A model generated the notes under the pieces. That model did not search any database and had not been told where the DNA came from. It saw only the letters and a list, made by a program, of their open reading frames with translations. Made by a program: the position numbers and the translations under genes. From Streptomyces griseocarneus (GTDB lineage Bacteria > Actinomycetota > Actinomycetes > Streptomycetales > Streptomycetaceae), in contig PENC01000021.1 in NCBI GenBank assembly GCA_003674045.1, positions 1 through 64,000 of the forward strand: a DNA stretch of 64,000 nt, read 5' to 3'. The stretch's first letter is position 1; the number at the start of each line of letters is the position of its first letter. Of the stretch, positions 9,279 to 17,864 are shown piece by piece.

Positions 9279-9505
9279 CCGCGGACAAGCCCAACCCCGC
9301 CGAGCTCGACCTGACCGACGTCAACTGGGTCACCGCCAGCGGCGGCGGCGGCAACTGCGTCCAGCTCGGCAGGAAGGATGAATTCATCCTTGTGGGTGAC
9401 TCGAAGAATCCCGATCGCCTGCCGCAGATCTACACCCTTGCCGAGGCACGTACGTGGGTCCAAGGCGCCAAGGACGGTGTTTTCGACGCCCTGCTCTGCC
9501 CGTAG
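9275..9505 (+). CDS. DUF397 protein
   Basis: 76 residues from a GTG that overlaps the upstream stop (GTGA). The DUF397 core is visible: VNWVTASGGGGNCVQLG, then DSKNP, then FDALLCP at the C-terminus (family usually has W-x-KS-S-x-S-G...NCVEVA...DSK-P). It is the expected partner of the preceding HTH-DUF5753 gene and is thought to modulate it. AAGGAG lies 8 nt upstream of the start. Confidence 0.85.
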   Translation: MTADKPNPAELDLTDVNWVTASGGGGNCVQLGRKDEFILVGDSKNPDRLPQIYTLAEARTWVQGAKDGVFDALLCP

Positions 9506-9527
9506 AGCAAGTAGGCAGGCGCCAGGT

Positions 9528-9833
9528 TTAGGCGGTAGGCGAAGTAACCAGGCGAACGTCTACCTCCGGCCCGTGTGCGGAAATATCTGCCAGGAGCTGG
9601 CGGAGCTCCGCATGGTCGGGGTGTCGATCGATTAGATCCGTTGCGTCGGCGAAGACCACGTACGTCGAGACGGCTACCCCCGGGGCAGCTTGTCGCCGTT
9701 CGATTTCGAAAGCTGCTCGGCGGAGCTGATCGAAGTAATCCTCCGGAACGGAGTCCGGTGCAAGACGAGGCTTTCCCTGCGAGGGGCGGCCGATGTACAT
9801 CTGCCCATCCAGGGTAGGTATGTCCTGGGGCAT
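9528..9833 (-). CDS. hypothetical protein
   Basis: 101 residues, ATG with AAGGAG 7 nt upstream, normal streptomycete codon use. No family recognised. The sequence is acidic-polar with a central strand-like VSTYVVFADATDLIDRH and no membrane segment. It is convergent with the DUF397 gene (22 nt between stops). Confidence 0.6.
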   Translation of the reverse strand: MPQDIPTLDGQMYIGRPSQGKPRLAPDSVPEDYFDQLRRAAFEIERRQAAPGVAVSTYVVFADATDLIDRHPDHAELRQLLADISAHGPEVDVRLVTSPTA

Positions 9834-10023
9834 CAGTGGCTCCTTGTCGGGCGTGGTCAGCAGCGGCTGCTGTTCACGCTACTGGTGCATTCGCCGGTCT
9901 GGTTGGGATCCGCTTGACGGACCAGGCCATTCCCCCGGACGCTGGGCTCCACGTCGCGGACATCTTTGATGGTGTATGGGAGCACAGCATCCGACGGTCC
10001 TTGGCCTGGGCCGTCGTCATGGG

Positions 10024-10743
10024 TCAGCCGGCCGCGGCGGATACGGCGAGCGCGCCGATGAGCATGAACGGTCCGTAGGCGACCTGCATTCGACGGTGAT
10101 GGCCGGTGGTCAGCAGAGCTACGCCGCATACGGCGCCGACGAGGAACCCGGCGAGGGTGCCCTGCAACAGGGTGGTCCAGCTGTTCCATCCCAGGAGAGC
10201 GCCGATGGCCGGAGCGAGTTTGACGTCGCCCAGGCCCATCCCCGCGATCAGCGCGAGGAGGAGGAAGGCGGCGGTGACGGCCCCGGCTCCGGCGAGTGCT
10301 CGGGCGAGACTGCCGGGTTCGCCGGCCAGGGCGGCCCCGGCGAGAAGCAGGATCGTTCCGGCGCAGGCGGGGGCGGTGAGCACGTTGGGGAGGCGCTGGA
10401 CGGCCAGATCGGTCAGAGCGAGAGCGATGCCGCATGCAGCGAGCCAGTACTGGGCGGCGGCGAACCAGCCGGTCGCGCCGCTGGCCGCGAGCGCGGCGAA
10501 TACCGCGGCGGCCGACAGCTCCGCCGAGAGCGCGGGGGGACCGATGTGCTGTGCGCAGCTCGGGCAGCGTCCCGACGGCGGCAGTGGGCGGAGTCGGCGG
10601 CCGAGGAGTTCGTTGTCGCAGTGGGGGCAGGTGCTGCGGGAGGCTGCGGGAGTGGGGACTGAGCGGGCGAAGACCGCGGGTCGCGCTGCCGTTCCGGCCA
10701 GGGCTCCGGCGGCGGCGGATGCGGCGACGCTGAGGACGGACAT
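10024..10743 (-). CDS. type IV prepilin peptidase (A24 family)
   Basis: 239 residues with six to seven hydrophobic segments. Catalytic aspartates of the A24 family are at LTDLAVQRLPN and GMGLGDVKLAP (GxGD). A CxxC pair plus second pair (CPHCDNELLG...CPSCAQH) in the N-terminal cytoplasmic loop matches the zinc-binding region of full-length prepilin peptidases. It should process the pilin and pseudopilins of the tad locus at 33-45 kb, which has no peptidase of its own in the window, although it lies 27 kb away. Start supported by AAGGAG. Confidence 0.88.
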   Translation of the reverse strand: MSVLSVAASAAAGALAGTAARPAVFARSVPTPAASRSTCPHCDNELLGRRLRPLPPSGRCPSCAQHIGPPALSAELSAAAVFAALAASGATGWFAAAQYWLAACGIALALTDLAVQRLPNVLTAPACAGTILLLAGAALAGEPGSLARALAGAGAVTAAFLLLALIAGMGLGDVKLAPAIGALLGWNSWTTLLQGTLAGFLVGAVCGVALLTTGHHRRMQVAYGPFMLIGALAVSAAAG

Positions 10744-10902
10744 GTTCGAGGGCTCCTTGTACGCGGCCGGCCTTCGCCGTTTCGTGGCCGGTCGGCTTTG
10801 ACCCTAACGAACGGTTTAGGAGGGGATGCCGGGGGCGGTCCCGGGCTCACGGCGCCGTTGCCGGGGCCGACGGTGGCCCGTCTTCCTGCTCTCCCGCCGT
10901 GA

Positions 10903-11103
10903 TCAGCGGTTGCTGATGTCGAAGACGAGGCCGCTGGGGGCCAGGGTGAGGACGGTGCCGCAGCCGTGGCACGTGTAGTCGCGGTAGCCGTGGCTGGTGT
11001 CCTCGCCGGTCATGTCCTCGTCGCAGCAGACGGGGGTGTCGTCCAGGCTGGTGTCGTCGCCGATGGACAGTTCGAAGCCGTAGCTGGTTGTGGGTGTGCT
11101 CAC
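10903..11103 (-). CDS. small zinc-ribbon-like protein
   Basis: 66 residues from GTG with AAAGGA upstream. Two cysteine groups (CC near residue 26 and CHGC near 44) suggest a metal-binding ribbon. Highly acidic. It follows the 240-aa gene at 11142 by 38 nt and probably shares its transcript. No family assigned. Confidence 0.6.
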   Translation of the reverse strand: MSTPTTSYGFELSIGDDTSLDDTPVCCDEDMTGEDTSHGYRDYTCHGCGTVLTLAPSGLVFDISNR

Positions 11104-11141
11104 GGGATGTCCTTTCGACGGGCGGGTTTTGTGTCTCGTGA

Positions 11142-11864
11142 TCAGAACCAGTGGGGGCGGTAGGCGCCGCCGATGCGGGTGGGGCAGTCGTCGCCGGGCT
11201 TGAGCGGGAGCGTTCCGGCCCGGTACGCGGTCTCGATCTCCTCATCGTCCAGCTCACGTTTGCCGACGGCCTCGAATCGCCACAAGCGCGGCTCGACTTC
11301 CTCCCAGCTGTCCGGGGCGATCTCGTAGACGCGCCGTACGGTGCCGTCCACAGCGACGATGGCGTACGTCGCCTCGGCCCGGACCTGCTTGCCGACGGGA
11401 AACCGTCCCCGGTCGCTGTCGTACTGCTCGGCGCCGCCGACTTCGCCGACACGGACGCGCGGGTCGTCGGCGTACTCGCGTACGCGGTCACGACGGGAGA
11501 TGACCACCGCGACGTGCTCGCCCTTGCGGACGTGGCCCCACCGCTTGGTGACGGCCTGGCGGGTGATGCCCAGGGCGTCGGCGACCTCGTCGAAGTCCGT
11601 CCCGTGGTCCAGGGTGAACAGCGCGTCCTGCTCGGTCAGGAGATCGACGTATCCGCCGAGGTGCTTGAGGACCCGGAGCCGGGCGAGTCGGACGGCCTGC
11701 GTGCGCTCGTCACCGTGACCGGCGTCGTACGGGGTGAGCGGCGGCTCCCCGTCCCCGAGTCCCACGAGGGTGCGGGCCCAGGCCCACGTCAGCTCGTCGA
11801 CAGCCAGATTCAGGCGGCCTCGGTCATCGCCGTCCATCGGACGGCGCTTCACCCCTTCATCCAT
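11142..11864 (-). CDS. hypothetical DNA-binding-like protein
   Basis: 240 residues. A helix-turn-helix-like segment DEVADALGITRQAVTKRWGHV lies about residues 93-113, after a helical region with VLKHLGGYVDLL. The C-terminal third (RVYEIAPDSWEEVEPRLWRFEAVGKRELDDEEI) looks like a separate small alpha/beta domain of unknown function. The ATG directly abuts a perfect 23-bp inverted repeat holding its promoter, so the message is predicted to be leaderless and possibly autoregulated. Followed by the small gene at 10903. Confidence 0.7.
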   Translation of the reverse strand: MDEGVKRRPMDGDDRGRLNLAVDELTWAWARTLVGLGDGEPPLTPYDAGHGDERTQAVRLARLRVLKHLGGYVDLLTEQDALFTLDHGTDFDEVADALGITRQAVTKRWGHVRKGEHVAVVISRRDRVREYADDPRVRVGEVGGAEQYDSDRGRFPVGKQVRAEATYAIVAVDGTVRRVYEIAPDSWEEVEPRLWRFEAVGKRELDDEEIETAYRAGTLPLKPGDDCPTRIGGAYRPHWF

Positions 11865-11922
11865 GAGGCAACCCTAGTAATCCCCTCCATTGACCGCAAG
11901 AGGGGATTACTAGGGTTGCCTC
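11865..11922 (-). promoter_or_regulatory. leaderless promoter within a perfect 23-bp inverted repeat
   Basis: Arms at 11865-11887 and 11900-11922 are perfect reverse complements with a 12-nt spacer. Read on the minus strand, TTGCGG (11899-11894), a 17-nt spacer and TAGGGT (11876-11871) form a good vegetative promoter. Only TGCCTC separates the -10 from the ATG at 11864, so transcription should start at the ATG. The -10 lies inside one arm, so a protein binding the palindrome would occlude it. Confidence 0.7.
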
Positions 11923-11966
11923 GTACGGCGAACGCGCAGATGGATGGACAGTGCTGGCAACTCGCG

Positions 11967-12284
11967 TCAGATCTGCTCGCCCGGGTCACCCGCGTGGTTG
12001 GCGGGCGGCCAGCCGCCGCAGCGTCGGCAGTCGGTGAGGACCGCGACGCCGCGCTGCTCGGCTTCGTCCACAAGCCCGGTGACCGAGGCGGCCGGGACGT
12101 CGAGGACCTCCCATGCCCCGCTGCTGATCACGACCTTGCCGTCTTCCGGCACCGTGGGGCACTCCGGATCGTGCACGCTGACCCGGACCTCTTGCCCGGT
12201 GCTGCTGCGCCTGAGCCGGGCGAGGAGAAACCGCTCGGCGGAGTCGGACACGGCGGCCGGAACAGTGGAGATCATCTCGGGCAT
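11967..12284 (-). CDS. hypothetical protein with C-terminal CxxC
   Basis: 105 residues from ATG at 12284 (upstream in-frame starts give an unnatural extension). Beta-rich centre (EVRVSVHDPEC...GKVVISSGAWEVL) and a C-terminal CRRCGGWP possible metal knuckle. No family recognised. It lies convergent in codon style with neighbours and ends 45 nt from the inverted repeat at 11922. Confidence 0.55.
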   Translation of the reverse strand: MPEMISTVPAAVSDSAERFLLARLRRSSTGQEVRVSVHDPECPTVPEDGKVVISSGAWEVLDVPAASVTGLVDEAEQRGVAVLTDCRRCGGWPPANHAGDPGEQI

Positions 12285-12488
12285 TCCCGCACCATAACCG
12301 GCCCGGGGCGGCACTTCGTCCCGTCGCATGGCGGGGGAGCGCAGCACCCCTCCGATCAGGTAGGCAGGCCCGCCCGTGAAGGGCTTGGCCCGCATTTCCG
12401 ACGAGCGCGCCGGTCCAGGCCCCACAACCTCCACGCGGCAGGCGATCGAGGCAGCCGGCGTGGCGCTCAGGGCGGCCGTGGTGTGGCG

Positions 12489-12956
12489 TCATGGGCGTCG
12501 TCGGGACACCAGCGCGAAGACGGTGCCGATCCCCGTGAAGATCAGCCCGATCCCTCCGAAGATCAGCGGCATCAGCCACAGCGAGAGGAACCCCTTGATC
12601 CGCGCGTCCTCGGGCGCGTCCGGGCGGTAGAGCACCTCGACCTGCTCACCCACCTTGTACGACGGCGGATTGGATCCCGCGGAATCCTGGAACCTCGTCC
12701 GGGCGCCGTTCGCCGGCGTGAACTCGATCACCGGATACGCCACCGGCGGGTTGTCCTTGCGAGACCCGCCGTCGTGGTCCTCGTGCCAGTCCAGGGCCAC
12801 CACCGTGCCCCGGGCCCGCTCCGCGTCCGTGAGGAAGACGACCGATATTCCCGCGAAGACCAGCCCGGCGACCAGGCACAGCGCCCCGATCGCGATCATC
12901 GCGACCGTGAGCCCCCGGGGGACACCACGCCCGCGCGCCTGAAACTGGATCTCCAC
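12489..12956 (-). CDS. DUF3592-type membrane protein
   Basis: 155 residues from GTG at 12956, chosen because GAGGGGG lies 6 nt upstream; an ATG at 13004 would add 16 residues without a ribosome site. Two membrane helices (about residues 13-38 and 125-148) flank an extracellular-type beta domain: RARGTVVALDW...YPVIEFTPANG...YKVGEQVEVLYRPDAPEDARI, the DUF3592 pattern. Role unknown; common in streptomycetes. Confidence 0.8.
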   Translation of the reverse strand: MEIQFQARGRGVPRGLTVAMIAIGALCLVAGLVFAGISVVFLTDAERARGTVVALDWHEDHDGGSRKDNPPVAYPVIEFTPANGARTRFQDSAGSNPPSYKVGEQVEVLYRPDAPEDARIKGFLSLWLMPLIFGGIGLIFTGIGTVFALVSRRRP

Positions 12957-13124
12957 ACCATCCCCCTCGCTCCGGACAAGCGAGAAGGACCGTATCCCAG
13001 ACATCCCGGTCGCCGGCCTGCTGGCACGGGTAGATCCGGGTTCGGACGGCTGTGGACTGGCCCCCCAGGCCGACGGGGCCGGCTGTTGCTTCCGGCCGGG
13101 AACCGCGCGCTGCCGCGTTGTTGG

Positions 13125-13298
13125 TCAAGCGGCCTTCGGGGCCTTGCGGGCGGCCTCCGCGATCTCCCAGCAGACCACACAGAGCGTTCTCGCCCCCTCC
13201 CCGTAACGGCAACAGGGAAGACGGCATCGGGCGCAGGGGCCGATCTGGCGCGGGGGACAGGTCGGGAAGGGGGGCTTGCTCGGCGTCGGCGTGGTCAC
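13125..13298 (-). CDS. small cysteine-rich protein
   Basis: 57 residues from a GTG with GAGGAAG 6 nt upstream. Cysteines at CPP, CARC, CC and CVVC spacing suggest one or two zinc sites, followed by a short basic/alanine tail (AARKAPKAA). Short zinc-ribbon proteins of this size are common beside plasmid-type genes in Streptomyces. Function unknown. Confidence 0.6.
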   Translation of the reverse strand: MTTPTPSKPPFPTCPPRQIGPCARCRLPCCRYGEGARTLCVVCWEIAEAARKAPKAA

Positions 13299-13744
13299 GG
13301 CTTCCTCTCAGCTCTCACCAAGGGGACAAAAAGCACGCCGCGCGCATTCCCGGCTGCAAAGCCATGGTGCCCCTGCGCTGTCGGTCCGCCCTGGAACGGG
13401 CCCGCGTACGCTCCGGCCGCCGCACCCGCAGTGCCTCTCCCCGCCCCTGGCTCCGGGCCGGATCGGCGCCACGTCCACGGGCGGCGCGACGGGCACCCGG
13501 CCGACGGCCGCTCCTGGCCCCGCCGCGCCGCGCCGTCCCGCGAGAGCCGTACCGGAGCGGGGAGGGGGTACTCTGCGGTCCGGCAGTTCCTGCTGCCCCT
13601 GCCCAGCGCCGGCTGGCCCGGACCCAGCGGCGTGTTCATGGCGGAGAGAGGCGCATCGCCCCGTCAGGACATGTACGCGTGTGCCTTCCCTGCCTCTGTC
13701 GGCGCGCCGGTCCGGGCAGTCGTGCCGCGGATGGGCCTTGAATC
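13299..13744. other. intergenic region without convincing gene
   Basis: 446 bp between divergent genes. Frames on both strands are open only because of GC bias and have unnatural composition. It should contain the promoters for the small cysteine-rich gene and the ParA-like gene; no clear promoter was picked out. Confidence 0.5.
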
Positions 13745-15847
13745 ATGATCTCCGGTGAGAGCAAGACCTCGCGTCTTCGTACGCGGTACACCGGCGAGCC
13801 GAAGTTCGCCGCGCTCCACTACTTCCGCCAGGCAGGACCGCGCTTCGGCCTGGTCCCTGACGCCGAGGACCCCCGCCAACGCCTCCTGGAGGCGCTGCTG
13901 CTGCGCACGCTGGCCCGCCGGCACCCGGCGTTCGCGGAGCTGCCGGTGCCCGGCTCGGTGTGGGGCCTTTCCGGCTCCAGCCCCGCCCCGGACAGCCTGG
14001 TGCTGTGGCCCGCGCCGGGGCAGGCCCCCGAGCTGCTGGCGCGCTGGCTGCCCACCCGCACCCCGGACGGCGCGATGGGCGGCGTGCCGGGACTGCGGGC
14101 CGTGCCCCTGCCGTCGCGCAGCCACTACACCCTCAGCCTCGCCCTGGCCGGCCACGGTGCCCGCGTCGAACTGCGCGCCGCGCCCACCGATGTGCACGAG
14201 GCGGCCCGCCTGGCGGCCGAGGCGGGCGTGGAGGTGATGTGGCAGGCGGATGCCGCCTCGCGCGCGGAGAGCGAGGCTCTCGACGGGCTCACCGCGGGCC
14301 TGGGCGCCGGTGAAGCGGCGCTGTGGAGCAGGGCGTTGCGCCGCCTGGGCGTGGCGCGGGACGTCTACGGTGCCTGGCGTCGCCGGGCACCGCTGGAGCA
14401 GGAGCTCGAGGGCCCCAAACCGGAGCGGATCGCACCGAGGGACTCGGGCCCCGGCGTGGGGCTGCGGGGCGTCGTCGCCGTGCTCCCCGGTGACGGCAAG
14501 GGCGGTCAGGGCTGCACCACAGCGGCCTACCTGCTGGCCGCGGCCGCGGCCGCGGGCGGCGCGAGGGCGGGCCTGCTGGTCAGCGCCCACGATGCGAACC
14601 TCCTGGGCGCCTTCACCGGCGACCGGCCCCCCTTCACGGGTACCGGCTGGCAGGACGCTTCCCGTCAACTGCCCGCCGGCGGCTGCCTGAAGGTGGCACT
14701 GGCGGCCAAGGACCCTGAGGCGGCGGCCGAACAACTGGCCGCGGCGCGCGCCGACTTCGACGTCGTGGTCGTCGACGTGGGCATCGCCCATGGGCCGTCA
14801 TCGCTGGCCGCGCACGCCGATGCTGTCCTCGCCCTCGCCGTGGACGACGTCTCCTGGTACAGCCGCGAGGTTCTCGACGACCGCTCGGAGCGGGTCCAGA
14901 TCTGGAGCCACCTGGCCGACCAGCGCGTCCGCGTCGAACCGGACCTGGCCGGCTTCCTCGACGAGACCTTCGCGTACTACGTGACGTGGCGCGCCCGGCA
15001 GGAGGGCATCCCCCTGCCCGACGACGAGGGAGAGGAGGCCTGGGGCACGGGCCTGCCCGGCTCGGCCTTCGGACTCGAGGAGACGGGCTCGGACGAGGAG
15101 GAGGACGAGGACGCCGGTGGCTGGGTCGAGCCCTACGACCCGCACGACGCCGACCACGTCGAAAGGTTCTGGTCCCGCCCGGTGCTCGCGCACCTGGACC
15201 CGGCCCCCGAAGACGTCCTGCCGGCCGAGGCGGACGCCCCCTACCTGGAAAAATGGCGCGCCGAGTTCACGCGCATCCTCACGCCGGAGGGACAGCGCCG
15301 TCACCCCGAGCAGTGGCCGCACCTCATGGCGCACTGGAGCGAGCGCAACCGCGCCCGCAACCTCGAACGCCTGCCCGCCGGTGCACCGACCGCCGACGAA
15401 CGGCTGGCCGCGTGCGCACCGCAGGCCATCGACCGGTGGGGCGAGCAGACCTGGCAGCGCGAGAGCACCGCGTGGCGGGCGGCAAGCCCCGAGGAACGCA
15501 GCGAGGTGTGCCGTTCCGAGCGAGACCGGCTGTGGACCGTGCAGCACCCGCGCCCCGCACAGGATGTCGCCGGCGAACTGCGCGCCGCCGCCGCGCTGGT
15601 GCCGCCCGGCCGTCCCGTCGTCCTGGCCCTCACCCGGCCGCGCCGGGATGTCGACCGGCATCTTCTGGACGGGGTCAGCCAGGCGCTCCAAGAGCAGGGC
15701 ATCGCGGGACTGACCGTGATCCCGCACAACGAAGGCCTGCAGAGGCGGATCGTCGAATCTGACGCAGGTCCGCTCCCGATGCGCATGCTGGCCATCGGCT
15801 GGAAGCTGGTGGCCGCCGTCCACCAGGCCCAGCCGGCCCGCCGGTAG
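13745..15847 (+). CDS. large ParA/MinD-like NTPase domain protein
   Basis: 700 residues. An N-terminal domain of about 235 residues is unique; a P-loop region VVAVLPGDGKGGQGCTTAA (near residues 240-258) resembles the deviant Walker A of ParA/MinD proteins, and ADFDVVVVDVG (about 338-348) fits a Walker B. A strongly acidic linker (residues about 430-470, EEEDEDAGG) leads to a charged C-terminal domain with VVLALTRPRRDVDRHLL. ParA-like proteins of this size occur with conjugation or partition genes of actinomycete plasmids. The ribosome site is weak. A TPR-like gene follows after 473 bp. Confidence 0.6.
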   Translation: MISGESKTSRLRTRYTGEPKFAALHYFRQAGPRFGLVPDAEDPRQRLLEALLLRTLARRHPAFAELPVPGSVWGLSGSSPAPDSLVLWPAPGQAPELLARWLPTRTPDGAMGGVPGLRAVPLPSRSHYTLSLALAGHGARVELRAAPTDVHEAARLAAEAGVEVMWQADAASRAESEALDGLTAGLGAGEAALWSRALRRLGVARDVYGAWRRRAPLEQELEGPKPERIAPRDSGPGVGLRGVVAVLPGDGKGGQGCTTAAYLLAAAAAAGGARAGLLVSAHDANLLGAFTGDRPPFTGTGWQDASRQLPAGGCLKVALAAKDPEAAAEQLAAARADFDVVVVDVGIAHGPSSLAAHADAVLALAVDDVSWYSREVLDDRSERVQIWSHLADQRVRVEPDLAGFLDETFAYYVTWRARQEGIPLPDDEGEEAWGTGLPGSAFGLEETGSDEEEDEDAGGWVEPYDPHDADHVERFWSRPVLAHLDPAPEDVLPAEADAPYLEKWRAEFTRILTPEGQRRHPEQWPHLMAHWSERNRARNLERLPAGAPTADERLAACAPQAIDRWGEQTWQRESTAWRAASPEERSEVCRSERDRLWTVQHPRPAQDVAGELRAAAALVPPGRPVVLALTRPRRDVDRHLLDGVSQALQEQGIAGLTVIPHNEGLQRRIVESDAGPLPMRMLAIGWKLVAAVHQAQPARR

Positions 15848-16320
15848 CCACTCCCGCGGACCCGACGGGGACGGCTGCGACGCGACCGCCCCCGTCTGCC
15901 TCGGTGAGGGTGACCGGTTCTACTCAGGGTTCCGTGACAGGGCCGGTCGGCTGATGTGCTCGAGGGCGGCGGCGGCCGTGTGGACCCCGATAGCGGAGGT
16001 GACCCTGTGGCGAGTGCCCAGTCACGGACATGGACGATCGCTGGAGCGTAGCGGAGCCGTCTCGGTGCTGGATCGAACAGTGTCGGGCGGTGGCGTTCGT
16101 CCCCATCTGGACAGGTTGAAGGGGCACTTGCCCGGCGAGAAGGGGGGTTTCGTAGACTTCGCATTTCATACCGTTCGGACTCACCGAATGGAGGGAACCG
16201 AGGAAAACCGGGCGGCTGATTCGTGTCACACGGCGGCGACATCTCGACGGAACCGGGCACGTGTTCACGCGGGCACAGCGACGAGGCGGCCCGGGTCCCG
16301 CTTCCCCTTGGGGCCTCACG
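15848..16320. other. intergenic region, likely promoter of the 16321 gene
   Basis: 473 bp. No natural-looking frame. A relatively AT-rich stretch near 16145-16195 contains a near-perfect inverted pair (CCGTTCGG / CCGAATGG) about 130 nt before the next start, a candidate regulatory site. Confidence 0.4.
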
Positions 16321-17055
16321 ATGACCGATACCGCCGCGCCGTCGTTCGACCCCCGCTTCACGGTCCTGGTCCTTCCCGGCGGCCACGTCCATGCCGACGG
16401 GACCCTCCGCTCCGGCCCGCAGGTGTGGCCCCTCATCCACGAGGCCTGGCGCGTCCCGTGCGAGGCGGCCAAGCGGCTCGGGCGCGCCGTCAGAGTCAGT
16501 GTCGGACGCGCGGACGGCAGCGTGGCCGCCTATCTGATGTCCGGCGACGGCGGCCACCAGACGGTCACCAGCCACCCCGAGCTCTTCCCCCTGATGGTGG
16601 CGGATCCCCGCTGGAGCGACGGCATGCTCGGCCAGCACCCCTTGCTCGCCCAGGTCCATGCCGCGGACACGTCCGGGGACCTCGCCCAGGCTCGCCGGGC
16701 CGCCCGGTACCTGACGGACCAGATGGAACAGGGGGTGGGCAAGGACCACCCCTACAGCGTCCTGGCCCGCGAACTCGAGGGCCACTTCGCCCTGCGCGCC
16801 CAGGACTGGCTCGCCGCCTGCGGGCACTACGCACTGGCCGCCGAGACCCGTTACCGCCTCCAGTCCCCGGCCAACCAGACCTCCACGGCCCTGGACAACG
16901 CCGTTGCCGCCTGGCTCGCCGCACGCTCCGGCTCCCAGGACCCGGACGTCATGGAGGCCGGCTACGGCCTCGGGCACCTCGTTCTTCGGACCGCACCCCG
17001 ACGCGCCGACTGCCTCACCGCCGTGCTCGAACGCCTGACCCCAGCCAACGCCTGA
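16321..17055 (+). CDS. hypothetical protein, helical repeat-like
   Basis: 244 residues from ATG at 16321 (a GTG at 16261 would add an unnatural arginine-rich leader). N-terminal beta segment FTVLVLPGGHVHADG, then VRVSVGRADGSVAAYL, then a helical half (GDLAQARRAARYLTDQMEQ...VLARELEGHFALRAQDW) that resembles TPR pairs. Similar proteins lie beside ParA-like genes on Streptomyces plasmids; that link is inference. No signal peptide. Confidence 0.65.
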   Translation: MTDTAAPSFDPRFTVLVLPGGHVHADGTLRSGPQVWPLIHEAWRVPCEAAKRLGRAVRVSVGRADGSVAAYLMSGDGGHQTVTSHPELFPLMVADPRWSDGMLGQHPLLAQVHAADTSGDLAQARRAARYLTDQMEQGVGKDHPYSVLARELEGHFALRAQDWLAACGHYALAAETRYRLQSPANQTSTALDNAVAAWLAARSGSQDPDVMEAGYGLGHLVLRTAPRRADCLTAVLERLTPANA

Positions 17056-17228
17056 ATGGACAGCCTCGAGGGATCGGGCACCTCGACTGCTCCTGCTGTC
17101 CGCCCGGCACCTGCCCCGGTGTGGACGGGATGACGGACAAGTCTGCCGAGTCCCCTGAGGAACGTAAGTACGAGACGCGCGCGATCGCAGTACCGAGCCC
17201 GACATCCCCCGGCCGAGGGCCTCGCCCT

Positions 17229-17591
17229 CTACCTGTCCCGCCGCGCCCCGGTTCCTGACGCCGTGCCCTGGCTGCGTGCGACTCCGGTTGCTTTCTTCAC
17301 GTTGAGAAGCTCCTCGCCTCGGAGAAGGGCGAGGGCGATCTCTTCCCGTTCAGCGGAGCCGAGCTCGGCGTACGGGACGCCGTCCCGTACGACCTCGATA
17401 CGCGGGAGCATCCCCTCGTCCTGCAACTCGCCCAGCCACCGCCCTACCCGTGGCGACGGATTCTTCCGATGACCGCACAGGCGCACCCCCAGCGACTGCA
17501 CGCTCTGCCCGATGTAGCGCCGCCGTCCATCGCGCGGGTCCACCAGGGCGTACACACGGCCGGTTCCCCACGGCGGTCTCGTTGATCGCAT
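17229..17591 (-). CDS. GIY-YIG domain protein
   Basis: 120 residues from ATG at 17591 (AGGA upstream). The GIY-YIG core is RVYALVDPRDGRRRYIGQS near residues 12-30, followed by RLCGHRK with the conserved Arg/His and a glutamate in SAEREEIALALL. The first triplet is VYA instead of GIY, a common variant. Such stand-alone domains may be nicking endonucleases of mobile DNA. Convergent with the 16321 gene. Confidence 0.75.
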   Translation of the reverse strand: MRSTRPPWGTGRVYALVDPRDGRRRYIGQSVQSLGVRLCGHRKNPSPRVGRWLGELQDEGMLPRIEVVRDGVPYAELGSAEREEIALALLRGEELLNVKKATGVARSQGTASGTGARRDR

Positions 17592-17864
17592 GGAACGATC
17601 CTGCGCAACGGTGGCCCGGGGGCGCACCCCGGCGTCCGCTTTCGACGCCGGCCCCGAAAGGCCCGGCCACCGTGTCCTCGACGCTGTACACCTAAGGGCC
17701 GCTGATGTCCTGGTCGAAGCTGGGGCCGGGGTGAGCCGAGGGCAGAGGGTGACTCAATGGGGTGGAGTCCCCCGCATTCGGCGCCGGCCCGGCCCTTCCG
17801 GCCGCTACGCTCAGCGAGCGCAGCACGGGTGGGCCGTGTCGTAGGGGCAAGGGGGCTGTAGCTC

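Noticed and set aside
9440..9540. Considered a toxin-antitoxin call for the DUF397/HTH pair
   Set aside because: The families are regulatory; no toxin domain is visible.
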